NCBI GenBank assembly: GCA_025997595.1
Contig: BNUU01000001.1
Span: 310,001-374,000, forward strand
DNA from: Spirochaetia bacterium
GTDB lineage: Bacteria; Spirochaetota; Spirochaetia; Treponematales; Breznakiellaceae
Length of the DNA stretch: 64,000 nt
Direction of reading: 5' to 3'
The notes below the pieces were generated by a model. It did no database searches, was not told the origin of the DNA, and saw only the letters and a program-made list of their open reading frames with translations. Both the position numbers and the translations under genes were made by a program. This document shows, one piece after another, positions 43,099 to 52,385 of the stretch. Position 1 is the stretch's first letter. Every line of letters begins with the position of its first letter.

Positions 43099-43128
43099 TT
43101 GCTTGTTTTAATGATTTAGTGGTATTAT
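43099..43128 (+). promoter_or_regulatory. Promoter of the cNMP-binding gene
   Basis: TTGCTT (43099-43104), 18 bp spacer, TATTAT (43123-43128). The T-run at 43090-43098 just after recQ could be part of its transcript end. Confidence 0.5.
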
Positions 43129-43143
43129 AATCAATAAGATAAT

Positions 43144-43611
43144 ATGGTAGATTCTTCCCATTTAAGCAGATATTCCCTCTTCGGCGGCCTTTTGATGGAG
43201 CAGATCGATGGGATACTGCCTCTGATGATGCACGAGACCTATGCGGCGGGGCAAAATATCATCACCGAAGGGGAACCAAACGACCAGATTCGCTTCATCA
43301 TTTCCGGCCGGGCGGAGGTGTTAAAAAACGCTCTGGTTCTGGCGGAGTGTCAGACCGGGGACATCGTGGGGGAGATGGAAGTTCTGGACATGCTGCCCTC
43401 GGCGGCTACGGTCCGGGCCATAAGCCCCGTGGAGATCGTCTCCCTCTCCAACACCACCCTGCACGAAATCTACAAAGGGGACATCAAAGTCTTTGCCATC
43501 ATCGTGATGAACCTTGCACGGGACCTTGCCCGCCGCCTGCACCGTGCAGACGAAGTGGCAACCGGGAGCAAGGGCGAAACCCTGCAGCGCTCCGAGTATT
43601 TCATCAGCTAG
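43144..43611 (+). CDS. Cyclic nucleotide-binding domain protein
   Basis: A 155-residue stand-alone cNMP-binding domain. It has the beta-barrel pattern SRYSLFGGLLMEQIDGILPLM, AAGQNIITEGEPNDQIRFIISGRAEVL, GDIVGEMEVLDMLPSAATVRA (phosphate-binding cassette, with Glu but without the usual Arg) and C-terminal helices. There is no DNA-binding or catalytic domain, so it probably works as a sensor subunit. The cassette lacks the classical RSA element (it reads PSAAT), so a nucleotide may not bind. It is flanked by recQ and by convergent membrane genes. Confidence 0.8.
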   Translation: MVDSSHLSRYSLFGGLLMEQIDGILPLMMHETYAAGQNIITEGEPNDQIRFIISGRAEVLKNALVLAECQTGDIVGEMEVLDMLPSAATVRAISPVEIVSLSNTTLHEIYKGDIKVFAIIVMNLARDLARRLHRADEVATGSKGETLQRSEYFIS

Positions 43612-43663
43612 CCGTTCATCCTGTAAGGCTTTTGACTCTGAAAATAATCTGAAAATAAATCGA

Positions 43664-44446
43664 TCATTTCAGATCCTCTCCGGGGAAAAACACCTTAATC
43701 TGTCCTTTTTTGAAAAGCCCCTTGGTCCAAAACCAGGTGATGGGCAGGAGGATCAGGATGAGGAACCCCTGGTAGACCGTGAGCAGCTGATCCAGCGGAG
43801 GAGGGGGGGCCAAAATTTTAAACACCAGATGAATGGCAACCAGCAGGATCATCGGGAGGATCAGGGCCTTGAGGCGTCCCCGGGTCTGTATGCCGCCGCC
43901 AAGATTACTGCCGAATATCCCTACCGCAAGGGAGCCGAAAAGGGCGGGCAGGATATACCCCGAGGCAAGTTTGACCGAAGGAAGGGTCAGTATGGGCTGG
44001 AGAGGAAGGATCAGAAGCACCCCTGCAATAATAATCAGGATGGTCACAAAGCTGGAAACGCTTACCGCGATGGAGGTGACGATATCCGCGTCTTCGGTGC
44101 CGTTCTCCACATCCAGAAGCTGGAGGGCGGTGTTTGCCACCGGCAGTTTAAGGTTCATCACATTGCCGGTGATCAGGGCAAGGTAGATGGAGCTGCCGAA
44201 GATCGGGGTATAGGCGATAACCTCGGAGAGCGCCGCCGGGGCGAAGATCGCCAGGAGCCCAATCGAGGCGGTAATTATCCTGAGCAGCGGGGGCATGGCG
44301 TCAAGGTAGATACCCGTGATAATGGGCATGCCGAGCATGACGATAATGGCAATCACCGTACCGGTACGGCCCAAACGGTGCATGGAATCAATATGGGCCT
44401 TGCCCGCGGCATCAAGGACGGCGGTATTGGAACTTTGTTCACTCAT
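43664..44446 (-). CDS. Polytopic membrane protein, partner of a DUF5058-like protein
   Basis: A 260-residue membrane protein with about seven helices (for example TVIAIIVMLGMPIITGIYL, LLRIITASIGLLAIFAPAAL, FVTILIIIAGVLLILPL, LILPMILLVAIHLVFKIL, FLILILLPITWFW). It ends in a short cytoplasmic tail. It lies ten bases after the DUF5058-like gene on the same strand; two integral membrane proteins encoded back to back suggest a two-subunit transporter. No transport motif is recognisable to me and the substrate is unknown. Confidence 0.65.
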   Translation of the reverse strand: MSEQSSNTAVLDAAGKAHIDSMHRLGRTGTVIAIIVMLGMPIITGIYLDAMPPLLRIITASIGLLAIFAPAALSEVIAYTPIFGSSIYLALITGNVMNLKLPVANTALQLLDVENGTEDADIVTSIAVSVSSFVTILIIIAGVLLILPLQPILTLPSVKLASGYILPALFGSLAVGIFGSNLGGGIQTRGRLKALILPMILLVAIHLVFKILAPPPPLDQLLTVYQGFLILILLPITWFWTKGLFKKGQIKVFFPGEDLK

Positions 44447-44456
44447 TTTTCGCTCC

Positions 44457-45182
44457 TTAATTAAGCAATCCGGTCCAGAGGACCGAAGAAGCCATGGCCA
44501 GAATCATGCTGATGGCAAGAATAAAACTCTTGAGCCAGGACAGTTTCTCCCGTTTTGCAGCGGCGCCGAGGGCAATGGTGATCCCCACACTGGTACAGAT
44601 GGTGAGGAGCCTGACGATGCCGGTCTTGCTGTAATCCAGTAACATGGGGGTAACGAACACCAGGATAATCACCAGGATAAAGATGCTGCCCCCCAGTGCC
44701 CCCCATCGTTTATCCCCGGTCTTGAGCTTCATGGTTCCGGTCTGTATCTTTTTTGAGATAAAGGGAGAGACGATCAGCCCCGCAATAATGCCGATGGACA
44801 TGACAAACATCACCAGCACAAAATCCTGGGCCGTGGCCTGTGATAATTGGCCCAGGCTGAGCCCCACGGCCTTGATGGCCGAATCCGCGGCCATGGTTTC
44901 GTAGGTCACCGCCCCCACCACTGAAAGCCGCCACCAGGGCCAGGGGATGCCCAGAAGGGCAACCAGGGAAAAGAGCCCGATAACAATGGCCAGGGAGGGG
45001 ACAATGGTCGCGGAAACAGAAGCCTTGACCACGGTCATCAGCTTTTCCCGTGAATACCCCTTTGCCAGCGCCCTTTTCCATGATTTCCGCATGGAAACAA
45101 CCGCAAGACCGGCCACATAAAGAATACCGATGATCACCATTAAATAGATAAGCCAATGGTTCGCGGCATCATAAAAACCCAT
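44457..45182 (-). CDS. DUF5058-like integral membrane protein
   Basis: A 241-residue membrane protein with about six helices. The segments LIYLMVIIGILYVAGLAVVS, then KGYSREKLMTVVKASVSATIVPSLAIVIGLFSLVALLG, then IPWPWWRLSVVGAVTYE, match my memory of the DUF5058 family, a putative transport subunit. A promoter (TTGACT, N17, TATCAT) lies upstream. It is the first gene of a two-gene membrane operon. The domain call should be tested by profile search. Confidence 0.65.
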   Translation of the reverse strand: MGFYDAANHWLIYLMVIIGILYVAGLAVVSMRKSWKRALAKGYSREKLMTVVKASVSATIVPSLAIVIGLFSLVALLGIPWPWWRLSVVGAVTYETMAADSAIKAVGLSLGQLSQATAQDFVLVMFVMSIGIIAGLIVSPFISKKIQTGTMKLKTGDKRWGALGGSIFILVIILVFVTPMLLDYSKTGIVRLLTICTSVGITIALGAAAKREKLSWLKSFILAISMILAMASSVLWTGLLN

Positions 45183-45211
45183 GCCAATACCTCGTTAAAA
45201 AAAGATAAGAA

Positions 45212-45240
45212 ATGATATCTGAGTATGGGGGGTAAGTCAA
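45212..45240 (-). promoter_or_regulatory. Promoter of the DUF5058-like operon
   Basis: TTGACT (45235-45240), 17 bp spacer, TATCAT (45212-45217) on the minus strand, 29 bp before the start codon. Confidence 0.65.
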
Positions 45241-45308
45241 ATTAATCCGGAGAATTTCAAGCTTGACTATTCAGTTATGTATCTTAATAATAAAGAGTAA
45301 TGATTGAT

Positions 45309-45355
45309 AAAAAAATGGGATATCCCGGAGCTTGGTAACTCTAAGACATCCCATT
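45309..45355 (-). terminator. Terminator of pckG
   Basis: On the minus strand AATGGGATGTC and GATATCCCATT form the base of a hairpin that ends in a T-run (45309-45315). It lies 20 bases after the pckG stop codon. Confidence 0.75.
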
Positions 45356-45376
45356 GTTTTCTAAACCGTTTAAACG

Positions 45377-47218
45377 CTAAGCATTAAGCCGTTTTTCAAT
45401 CGCATCCAGCTCGTCATACAGCTCTTTCGGCATTTTGTCGCCAAACTTGGGATAGTGGTTTTTCCGCACATCGGCGATTTCCTTCTTCCAGCCTTCGATG
45501 TCCACGGAGCAGAGTTCCTTCAGCGTTTCTGCGCTCACGCCCTTGGGCGCTTCGATGGTGCCCGGTTTGGGGAGGTTGCCGATGGGGGTATCCACACAGT
45601 TGTCCTTGTTATCACAGCGGTCGAACACCCACGCGAGGACCCGGCTGTTTTCGCCGTAGCCGGGCCACATGAACTTGCCATCCGCATCCTTGCGGAACCA
45701 GTTGACGAAGAAGATTTTGGGGAGCTTGTCGGCCTTGCCCGCGGCTTCGGCTTTCTTGCCGAGGCTGAGCCAATGCTTGAAGTAGTCGCCCATGTGGTAG
45801 CCGCAGAAGGGCAGCATGGCGAAGGGGTCACGCCGGACCTGGCCCACCTGATCACTGATGACCGCGGCGGTCACTTCGGAACCGGTGATGGAACCCATGA
45901 ACACGCCGTGGGTCCAGCTCTTGGCCTGGTTCACCAGGGGGATGGTGGAGGGGCGGCGGCCGCCGAAGAGGAAGGCGGAAATCGGCACACCCTTGGGATC
46001 TTCCCACTCCGGGGCGATACAGGGACACTGCTTCGCCGGGGCGGTGAACCGGGCGTTGGGGTGGGCTACTTCCTGGCCTTTTACTGCCTTATCGTTAATG
46101 GGGGAGGGCCGTAACACGCCCTTCCAGTCGATCACTTCCTGACCGGCGGCGCCCTGTCCGATCTGTTCCCACCAGATGTCACCGTCTTCGGTAAGACCGC
46201 AGTTGGTGAAGATCGAATTCTTCTTGCAGGATTCCATGGCGTTCTTGTTGGAATCGTAGTTGGTGCCCGGGGCCACGCCGAAGAAGCCCGCTTCGGGGTT
46301 GATGGCGTAGAGCCGGCCGTCTGCGCCGAACTTCATCCAGGCGATATCGTCACCCACGGTTTCGACTTTCCAGCCGGGGAGGGTGGGGATGAGCATGGCC
46401 AGGTTGGTCTTGCCGCAGGCCGAGGGGAAGGCGCCGGTGACGTATTTCACTTCGCCCTGGGGGTTGGTGAGCTTGAGGATGAGCATGTGCTCGGCGAGCC
46501 AGCCTTCGTCCCGTGCCAGCACGGAGGCGATACGCAGTGCCAGGCACTTCTTGCCCAACAGGGCGTTCCCGCCGTAGCCGGAGCCGTAGGACCAGATTTC
46601 GCGGGTTTCGGGGAAGTGGGAGATGTACTTGTCCGCCATGGGAGCGCAGGGCCACACGCCGTTATCCCTCTGGCCTTCCGCAAGGGGCTTGCCCACCGAA
46701 TGGTAGCAGGGTACAAAGAAGCCGTCCTTGCCCAGCACGTCCAGGACCTTGGTGCCCACACGGGTCATGATGTGCATGTTGGCAACCACGTAGGCCGAAT
46801 CGGTGATTTCAACGCCGATCTTGGCGATATCCGAGCCCACCGGGCCCATGGAGAAGGGGATCACGTACATGGTACGGCCCTTCATGCAGCCCTTGTAGAG
46901 GCCGCTCATGGTCTTTTTGAGTTCCGCCGGGGCTGTCCAGTGGTTGGTGGGGCCGGCGTCGCTTTCTTTTTCACTGGAAATAAAGGTCCGGTCTTCAACA
47001 CGGGCCACGTCCGAGGGGTCCGAGCGGAAGAGCACGCAGCCGGGCAGTTTCCCCGCATTGAGGGGGGTGGCGAGCCCTGCGGCAATGTTCACCATGATCA
47101 TGTGGTTGTACTCGGTCTGGGTACCTTCACAGACCTCCACCGCATCCGGTTTCATCAGGGCGACCGCTTCCTCTACCCACTTTTTCAAACCGGGATGTTT
47201 CAATTGTTCTACTTTCAT
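45377..47218 (-). CDS. pckG: Phosphoenolpyruvate carboxykinase (GTP)
   Basis: Interconverts oxaloacetate and phosphoenolpyruvate using GTP/GDP, or IDP, linking fermentation to the C4 branch. The 613-residue enzyme has the Cys-containing P-loop [13 protein letters not shown], the metal and PEP residues in [23 protein letters not shown], and [14 protein letters not shown]. Length and motifs are those of the GTP class, not the ATP class. I start at ATG 47218 (AAGGAG six bases ahead); the TTG just before is inside that spacing. A GGGAAC/GTTCCC hairpin lies in the upstream leader and a terminator follows. Confidence 0.96.
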   Translation of the reverse strand: MKVEQLKHPGLKKWVEEAVALMKPDAVEVCEGTQTEYNHMIMVNIAAGLATPLNAGKLPGCVLFRSDPSDVARVEDRTFISSEKESDAGPTNHWTAPAELKKTMSGLYKGCMKGRTMYVIPFSMGPVGSDIAKIGVEITDSAYVVANMHIMTRVGTKVLDVLGKDGFFVPCYHSVGKPLAEGQRDNGVWPCAPMADKYISHFPETREIWSYGSGYGGNALLGKKCLALRIASVLARDEGWLAEHMLILKLTNPQGEVKYVTGAFPSACGKTNLAMLIPTLPGWKVETVGDDIAWMKFGADGRLYAINPEAGFFGVAPGTNYDSNKNAMESCKKNSIFTNCGLTEDGDIWWEQIGQGAAGQEVIDWKGVLRPSPINDKAVKGQEVAHPNARFTAPAKQCPCIAPEWEDPKGVPISAFLFGGRRPSTIPLVNQAKSWTHGVFMGSITGSEVTAAVISDQVGQVRRDPFAMLPFCGYHMGDYFKHWLSLGKKAEAAGKADKLPKIFFVNWFRKDADGKFMWPGYGENSRVLAWVFDRCDNKDNCVDTPIGNLPKPGTIEAPKGVSAETLKELCSVDIEGWKKEIADVRKNHYPKFGDKMPKELYDELDAIEKRLNA

Positions 47219-47366
47219 CAAGAACTCCTTATTGTTTTTCTGTCTATCGGAAGGGAACGCGTAAGGGTTCCCAAAACTCCTATACCAGAGATGAATCTAT
47301 AAATTTCTAATGATATCTTACAAAATAGGCGTTCCTGTTGCAAGGGCAAGGCCGCTTAGTACGTGT

Positions 47367-47762
47367 TTACGCCACCAGATTGAGCAGGGCCCCTGCGGAA
47401 GCCTGGGGAGCAGGATTGTAGGGCATGGCGGCGCTTGCGGCGCTGGCCTGCTTGATCTGCTGCTCGTACTGGTCGATGAGGGCGTTGATCCGGTCTGCGG
47501 AAACATTGCCCGCTTCCGCGGGGGAGATGTCGCTCCGTTTCTTCATCTGGCTGAGCTGCTCGATAAGGACATCGAGGATTTTGAGCCTGCTGATGGTCAC
47601 CCCCTGGGTGCCTTCGGGGGCGGGGATGCCGGAAACGTGCCTGAAATGGGAATAAATGTAGCTTGCAGGGGACACCGGCAGGGACATTCTTCCCCCAACA
47701 GACGCACTGATGGCGTATCCGATGCTGGGTTGTACGTTTGCAGGCATGGCCCCGTAATTCAT
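47367..47762 (-). CDS. Hypothetical protein, probably treponeme-conserved
   Basis: A 131-residue cytoplasmic protein without a known domain. The N-terminus MNYGAMPANVQPSIGYAISA is followed by a low-complexity middle and a helical region (SRLKILDVLIEQLSQMKKR, ADRINALIDQYEQQIKQAS) that may form a coiled coil. GAGGAG lies seven bases before the ATG. It is upstream of pckG on the same strand with a 148-base gap. I recall a small hypothetical gene next to PEPCK in other treponemes, but cannot confirm it is the same. Confidence 0.65.
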   Translation of the reverse strand: MNYGAMPANVQPSIGYAISASVGGRMSLPVSPASYIYSHFRHVSGIPAPEGTQGVTISRLKILDVLIEQLSQMKKRSDISPAEAGNVSADRINALIDQYEQQIKQASAASAAMPYNPAPQASAGALLNLVA

Positions 47763-47860
47763 TTCATGACTCCTCTGCTTTAAGTATCGGAGTCCTATAA
47801 TAAATTATAAATTTAACCGGAAATGTGGGATCCCCACGGTTGCATGGGGGGCTGGGGTAT

Positions 47861-49114
47861 CTAGTCCCGATTGAGCCGGGACCAGTCGGCAATGCGCCGT
47901 TCCAGGGGGATGATCCCCTCCTTATCGGCGCTGCGGATCCGTTCATGCAGATAGGGGAGAATTACCCGTTCTTTGATGGCGGTCCAGTTCCGGGGGAGCA
48001 CATTGGGGGGGGAAAGGAATTCTTCCTGGGGCATGTGGCCCAGGAGGCTGGGGTAAAACCGGGGGAACACCTGTTCCGTAACCCCCCGGATTGCGGAAAA
48101 ACCCCCGGCTATACCAAAGGAAGTTTCGTTCATCCGCTTATTCCGGGCCGATTCCAGCAGCAGCCGCTGGTTTTCCTGCAGGAAAAACCACCGGGTAAAG
48201 GCGGCGGCGGCTTTTTTCGCCTTACCCTTCTTGCAAAGCCCCCAAAAAACCGTGTCCTCGCTGAGGGGGATGGTGTCCTGCTCCGCAATCCACCGGAAAT
48301 CAAGGGCGGACCGCCGTTCCTGGGTCAGGGTGAACAATTGGGAGCTGTCCATATAGGCAAAGAGAATCCGCCCGGAGGTGGCCAGCTGCGCCGGGGGCGC
48401 AAAGAAGTACTTGAAGGAAAAATCTTCCACCTGCCGGATCCCCGTATTGGCTTCATTTATCCAGGACCGGATGTAAACAATAGCCCGTTCAAGGGCCTCG
48501 GCGTCCCAGGCCACGGGGTTTGCCTCCCGGAAATTCGCATTGAAGAGACTGGCGGTGATAAAAAGAAATTCATCATCCCAGGCCGGGGAAAAGCCTATCC
48601 GGGAATAGGTACCCCCGGTTTCGGCGTTATGCTCTTTTCCCAGTGTTTTTATTTCCTCAAATCCGATGGTAAAGGGGTTTGAAAGGAGGCTGCCCTTGTC
48701 CCGGGCGAGTACCAGGGCGGGAATATTAAAGGCCACCGGGAGGAGGTACTGTTTATTGTCAATTTTGCCCAGCGCCAGGAGCCGGGGGTAAAAATCATCA
48801 CGGGAAATTACCTTATCGGTGAAAAATTTGTCCAGCGGGCTGAAAAAGGCCCGGGTGGAGACACTTTTAAGCCAACTGCCGCTTACGATGTCGGGGTATT
48901 CATTGGTTTCGGTGAGTTCCGCCGCCAGGGATTTGAAATACCGGACCTCAATCTTGTGGAGATCCTGGCTTGAGTTGAAAGATTCGGCGTAGATCGCAAA
49001 GTCAGGCCGGTCGGTCCAGAGAACCGCCGTTTCACCCCCTTCGGAACAGGAAAGCACAGCAAGGGCCGCAGCTAAAACAATGCACAAACGGAGCGATTCA
49101 CGCAATTTTTCCAT
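47861..49114 (-). CDS. Extracellular solute-binding lipoprotein (ABC family 1 type)
   Basis: A 417-residue lipoprotein with lipobox AVLSC at about 23. It has the shape of family 1 solute-binding proteins: AVLWTDRPDFAIYAESFNSS near the N-terminus, YPDIVSGSWLKSV, LLPVAFNIPALVLARDK and a late KKAAAAFTRWFFLQENQRLLLESA helix. No ABC permease or ATPase is nearby, so it either partners with distant genes or has a sensory or structural job. A tiny exported peptide is encoded eight bases upstream. The ribosome site is weak. Confidence 0.75.
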   Translation of the reverse strand: MEKLRESLRLCIVLAAALAVLSCSEGGETAVLWTDRPDFAIYAESFNSSQDLHKIEVRYFKSLAAELTETNEYPDIVSGSWLKSVSTRAFFSPLDKFFTDKVISRDDFYPRLLALGKIDNKQYLLPVAFNIPALVLARDKGSLLSNPFTIGFEEIKTLGKEHNAETGGTYSRIGFSPAWDDEFLFITASLFNANFREANPVAWDAEALERAIVYIRSWINEANTGIRQVEDFSFKYFFAPPAQLATSGRILFAYMDSSQLFTLTQERRSALDFRWIAEQDTIPLSEDTVFWGLCKKGKAKKAAAAFTRWFFLQENQRLLLESARNKRMNETSFGIAGGFSAIRGVTEQVFPRFYPSLLGHMPQEEFLSPPNVLPRNWTAIKERVILPYLHERIRSADKEGIIPLERRIADWSRLNRD

Positions 49115-49122
49115 GCAGCATC

Positions 49123-49215
49123 CTATTGAGTTCTATACCCCTCAGACTTGATATCAAGGGCATTAAGGCCTGATACCGTCATGGTCAATAATAAAATAAC
49201 AACAAGCTTCTTCAT
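49123..49215 (-). CDS. Tiny exported peptide or decayed gene start
   Basis: A 30-codon frame with an excellent AAGGAG ahead of ATG 49215. The product starts MKKLVVILLLTMTVSGLNA, a textbook signal peptide, leaving about 11 mature residues (LDIKSEGYRTQ). It ends eight bases before the solute-binding lipoprotein, whose own ribosome site is weak, so it may couple translation. Alternatively it is the left-over 5' end of a deleted exported gene. Confidence 0.45.
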   Translation of the reverse strand: MKKLVVILLLTMTVSGLNALDIKSEGYRTQ

Positions 49216-49358
49216 TTTTCTCCTTATTAAATACATGGACTTTTGCGGATGATCAGGTTTTTCCGGAGGGTATTTAGTTCATCAATGGGAGAATTCATGT
49301 TCCTGTTATCTTGGTGAAAAGCCCTGTCTTAGTCAAGGGAAGGGGAAGATCAAGATCT

Positions 49359-49414
49359 ACCACAGAGATCACAGAGAAGGCACGGAGGACACAGAGGAAG
49401 AAGAGAATTAAAAT
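49359..49414. repeat. CACAGAG-type dispersed repeat, single arm
   Basis: ACCACAGAGATCACAGAG, then CACGGAGGACACAGAGG and AAGAAGAGAATTAAAAT. Only one arm is present. It lies between the divergently transcribed solute-binding and bat operons; apart from this, the gap 49216-49432 shows nothing I can name. Confidence 0.7.
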
Positions 49415-49432
49415 CTTCATTCTGGCTTTCGC

Positions 49433-49461
49433 TTGTGTCAGCCCCCCCATCCGGCTACAAT
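49433..49461 (+). promoter_or_regulatory. Leaderless promoter of the bat operon
   Basis: TTGTGT (49433-49438), 17 bp spacer, TACAAT (49456-49461). The ATG at 49468 lies six bases after the -10 box, and there is no ribosome site, so the message should start at the ATG. Confidence 0.6.
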
Positions 49462-49467
49462 AGTATT

Positions 49468-50502
49468 ATGAATGAAAGGGATTCCGCGCAGGCGGCGGAC
49501 CTGCTAAACCTCTGCCGAGCCGAACTGGCAAAACGCATTGTGGGGCAGCAGGCAATGATAGACGGCCTCCTTGCGGCGCTGATTGCCGGGGGGCACCTGC
49601 TCCTGGAAGGGGTGCCGGGGCTGGCCAAGACCATGGCGGTGAAGAGCCTGGCGGATATTACGGGGCTGCTTTTCAAGCGGATACAGTTTACCCCGGACCT
49701 GCTCCCTGCGGATCTCACCGGCACCCTGATCTGGGAGCAGGGGACCGGGACCTTTTCGGTGCGCCGGGGGCCGGTTTTTGCCAATGTGATCCTGGCCGAC
49801 GAGATCAACCGGGCCCCCGCCAAGGTCCAGTCGGCCCTGCTTGAGGCCATGCAGGAAGCCCAGGTGACCATCGGGGAAAACAGCTACCCCCTGCCGGAGC
49901 CTTTTTTCGTCCTTGCAACCCAGAACCCCATCGAACATGAGGGGACCTATGCCCTGCCCGAGGCCGAACTGGACCGGTTCCTCCTCAAACTGCTGGTGAC
50001 CTATCCCTCTCCCGATGAGGAAATCCGTATTTTGCAGCAGGCCGCCCCCTTGGCAATGTCAGGGCAGGATAAAAACGTTACCCCACTGCGGCCGGTACTG
50101 GGCCGGGAGGCCCTTGGCTTTCTCCGCTCCGCGGCGGAGGCTGTCCGGGTGTATGAGGGGATTGAGCGCTACATCGTTTCGGCGGTAAGCGCCACCCGGC
50201 CCCCGGCGGGACATGGTCCCGGAAAACCCGCCGCCAGCCATGCCCCTGGCGCCGCCGGGGCAGAGGGGGTTTACCGGTATATTTCCTTTGGGGCCTCCCC
50301 CCGGGGGACCATCGCCCTGCACCGCATTGCCCGGATCATGGCCCTTTTCGAAGGCCGCGCCTTTGTCACCCCCGACGATGTCAAGGCCGCCGCCTACCCC
50401 GTTCTGCGGCACCGGATTGTCCTTTCCTACGAGGCCGAGGCGGACGGCCTGGATGCGGATACGGTGATTTCCCGGCTCCTGGCCTTCGTTCCCCTGCCCT
50501 AA
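49468..50502 (+). CDS. MoxR-family AAA ATPase of the bat operon
   Basis: Chaperone-like AAA+ ATPase that works with von Willebrand (VWA) proteins encoded next to it. The 344-residue product has Walker A GVPGLAKT, Walker B VILADEINRAPAKVQ, sensor FVLATQNPIE and the MoxR lid. A Gly/Pro/Ala-rich insertion (about 240-265, PPAGHGPGKPAASHAPGAAG) lies in the C-terminal part. I start at ATG 49468; upstream frame to 49435 has no support. It is first in a run of seven overlapping or nearly abutting genes. Confidence 0.92.
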   Translation: MNERDSAQAADLLNLCRAELAKRIVGQQAMIDGLLAALIAGGHLLLEGVPGLAKTMAVKSLADITGLLFKRIQFTPDLLPADLTGTLIWEQGTGTFSVRRGPVFANVILADEINRAPAKVQSALLEAMQEAQVTIGENSYPLPEPFFVLATQNPIEHEGTYALPEAELDRFLLKLLVTYPSPDEEIRILQQAAPLAMSGQDKNVTPLRPVLGREALGFLRSAAEAVRVYEGIERYIVSAVSATRPPAGHGPGKPAASHAPGAAGAEGVYRYISFGASPRGTIALHRIARIMALFEGRAFVTPDDVKAAAYPVLRHRIVLSYEAEADGLDADTVISRLLAFVPLP

Positions 50503-50511
50503 GCCGCCCAT

Positions 50512-51408
50512 ATGGACCGCCGGGAACTGCTCCGCAAAATCACCTCTTTTCCCATCACCGCCAGCGGTCTTGCGGAGGATCTCCTCGCCGGGGATTACCG
50601 TTCGGTCTTTAAGGGCCAGGGCATCGAATTTGACGAGGCCCGGCGTTACGAGATTGGGGATGATGTGCGCTCCATCGACTGGAACGCCAGCGCCCGGTTC
50701 GGGACTCCCTACGTCAAGATGTACCGGGAAGAGCGGGAACTCACGGTCTTCATCATTCTGGATACCTCCGCTTCCTTGCACACCGGGGGCGCCCCCATGA
50801 ACCGTGCGGTTCCCATGAACCGCTTTGAGCAGGGGTGTTTTGCCGCCGCCCTGCTGGCCTTTTCTGCGGAAGAGGCGGGGCAGCGGGTGGGGGCCCTCTT
50901 TTTTGACCGGGAGATTACCCGGATTTTCCCTCCCAAAAAGGGCAGGCGGCATATTCTGGGCATTTTGGGGACCGCCGTGGCAATTCAGGCCGGAGGCCGG
51001 GGGAGCGCGCTGGGGGCGGCCCTGGCCGGGGCGGGGCGGCTTCTCAAGCGGCGGAGCCTGGTGGTGGTAATTTCGGACTTTTTTGCAAACGCTGCCGGCG
51101 CCGGCTGGGAAGAGGAACTGGGGGATCTGGCCCGGAAGCACGATGTGATCGCGGTGAATATCACCGACCCCCTGGATACCGATTTTCCCGATGTGGGGTT
51201 TGTCCCCATGGAGGACCCCGAAACGGGGGTAAAGTTCCATGGGGCATCGGGTTTTCCTTCCTTCCGCTCCGCCTGGTCCCGGTGGCACGAGGACCGGGCC
51301 AAGTATTGGGATGGGGTCTGCCGCCGCGCCGGCGCCGCCCGTCTTTCCCTCTCCCTTGCCGACGATGCCCCGGCGGTACTGGTCCGCTTTTTCCGGGGGC
51401 GTGCATGA
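50512..51408 (+). CDS. DUF58-domain protein of the bat operon
   Basis: A 298-residue protein with a DUF58 core (GDDVRSIDWNASARFGTPYVK, then REERELTVFIILDTSAS) that continues as a VWA-like domain with DTSAS as a MIDAS start. It normally stands between MoxR and BatA and is thought to bind MoxR. The loop after the MIDAS has a short duplicated GGAPMNRAVPMNRF. The stop overlaps the next gene in ATGA. Confidence 0.88.
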   Translation: MDRRELLRKITSFPITASGLAEDLLAGDYRSVFKGQGIEFDEARRYEIGDDVRSIDWNASARFGTPYVKMYREERELTVFIILDTSASLHTGGAPMNRAVPMNRFEQGCFAAALLAFSAEEAGQRVGALFFDREITRIFPPKKGRRHILGILGTAVAIQAGGRGSALGAALAGAGRLLKRRSLVVVISDFFANAAGAGWEEELGDLARKHDVIAVNITDPLDTDFPDVGFVPMEDPETGVKFHGASGFPSFRSAWSRWHEDRAKYWDGVCRRAGAARLSLSLADDAPAVLVRFFRGRA

Positions 51409-52385
51409 ACAGGAGATTCGCGCTGCTGCTGATTTTTTTTGCTGTTCTGCCGGTGGGCTCCTACCTTGCGGCTCAGCAGGGCAATCCCGGCGGTCAAACC
51501 CGGCGGAGCGGACAGCCCTACCTGATACCCCAGACTGTTTTTGTGGGGGACCGGGCACGGCTGGTGGTTCCCCTGGGGACCGCCTTTGCGGGTACGGCGG
51601 CCTTTGTACTGGATAATGCGGCGCAGCTTCCCCCGGCCGGGGATATCCATGTCCACCGGCTTGAACTGGAACACCGGGGGGTCGGGGGGACCCAGCTTCT
51701 GGTGGATTTTACCGCCTTTGCCCCGGGGGTCCGGGAGCTTCCCCCCTTCCCGGCCCTGGGAATTGCCGGGCTGACGGTGAACATCGCTTCGATCCTTGAT
51801 TCCGGCGGAGAGGGCCTGGTCCTTTCCAACCCCGCGCCACCCCTGGCCGCGCCGGGCACCATGTTTATCATCTACGGAACCGTGATGGGGATCATCATCC
51901 TTCTTCTGGCAGTTATCGGGGGGCGTATCTGGGCCGGGCGGCATCTGGGGGTTTTCCGGGAAAAATGGCGCAGGCGGCGGCTTATCAGGGTGATGGGGAG
52001 AATAGAGCGGCGGCTCCGCCTGAATCTGCTTAAGGGCGGAGCTGACTCAGGAAATTACGCCGAAGTCCTGACCCTCTTATCAGGTGAATTCAGAACCTTT
52101 CTGGGGTATTTTTCAGGGTTGAACTGCCGGGCCATGACGGCGGGGGAATTTTTCAGCTTTCCCCTGCCGGAGGGGCGGGCGGGGGAAAGCGGCGGCAAAA
52201 CCGGTTTGGTCCTGACCGGGGAATACCTGGGAACCCTGTTTCGCCGTTTTGACCGGCTCCGGTTCAGCGGGGAGGGGATTGAAAAGGAAGCGGTCCTTGG
52301 GATCCTCGACGGGGTAAAGCTCTTTACCGATACCCTGGGCCAAGCCGTGCAAACGGCGCCCGGCACCGAGGGGGCACGGCGATGA
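51405..52385 (+). CDS. Membrane protein of the bat operon, unassigned component
   Basis: A 326-residue protein with a signal peptide (FALLLIFFAVLPVGSYLAAQ), an exported beta-rich part (about 25-150, QTVFVGDRARLVVPLGTAF), one transmembrane helix (about 155-175, MFIIYGTVMGIIILLLAVIGG) and a basic, helical cytoplasmic region (about 180-326, REKWRRRRLIRVMGRIERRLR). It occupies the slot between DUF58 and BatA where many operons have a DUF4381-like protein, and the topology agrees. ATG 51405 overlaps the previous stop; the ATGA at 52382 starts batA. Confidence 0.72.
   Translation: MNRRFALLLIFFAVLPVGSYLAAQQGNPGGQTRRSGQPYLIPQTVFVGDRARLVVPLGTAFAGTAAFVLDNAAQLPPAGDIHVHRLELEHRGVGGTQLLVDFTAFAPGVRELPPFPALGIAGLTVNIASILDSGGEGLVLSNPAPPLAAPGTMFIIYGTVMGIIILLLAVIGGRIWAGRHLGVFREKWRRRRLIRVMGRIERRLRLNLLKGGADSGNYAEVLTLLSGEFRTFLGYFSGLNCRAMTAGEFFSFPLPEGRAGESGGKTGLVLTGEYLGTLFRRFDRLRFSGEGIEKEAVLGILDGVKLFTDTLGQAVQTAPGTEGARR

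Noticed and set aside
45264..45355. Plus-strand promoter-like TTGACT-N17-AATAAT leading into a hairpin, as a small RNA
   Set aside because: The hairpin is better explained as the pckG terminator on the other strand, and the -10 match is weak.
50059..51558. Long antisense frame under the moxR and DUF58 genes
   Set aside because: Low-complexity Gly/Arg/Pro composition, no start signals, and well-defined sense genes occupy the same DNA.
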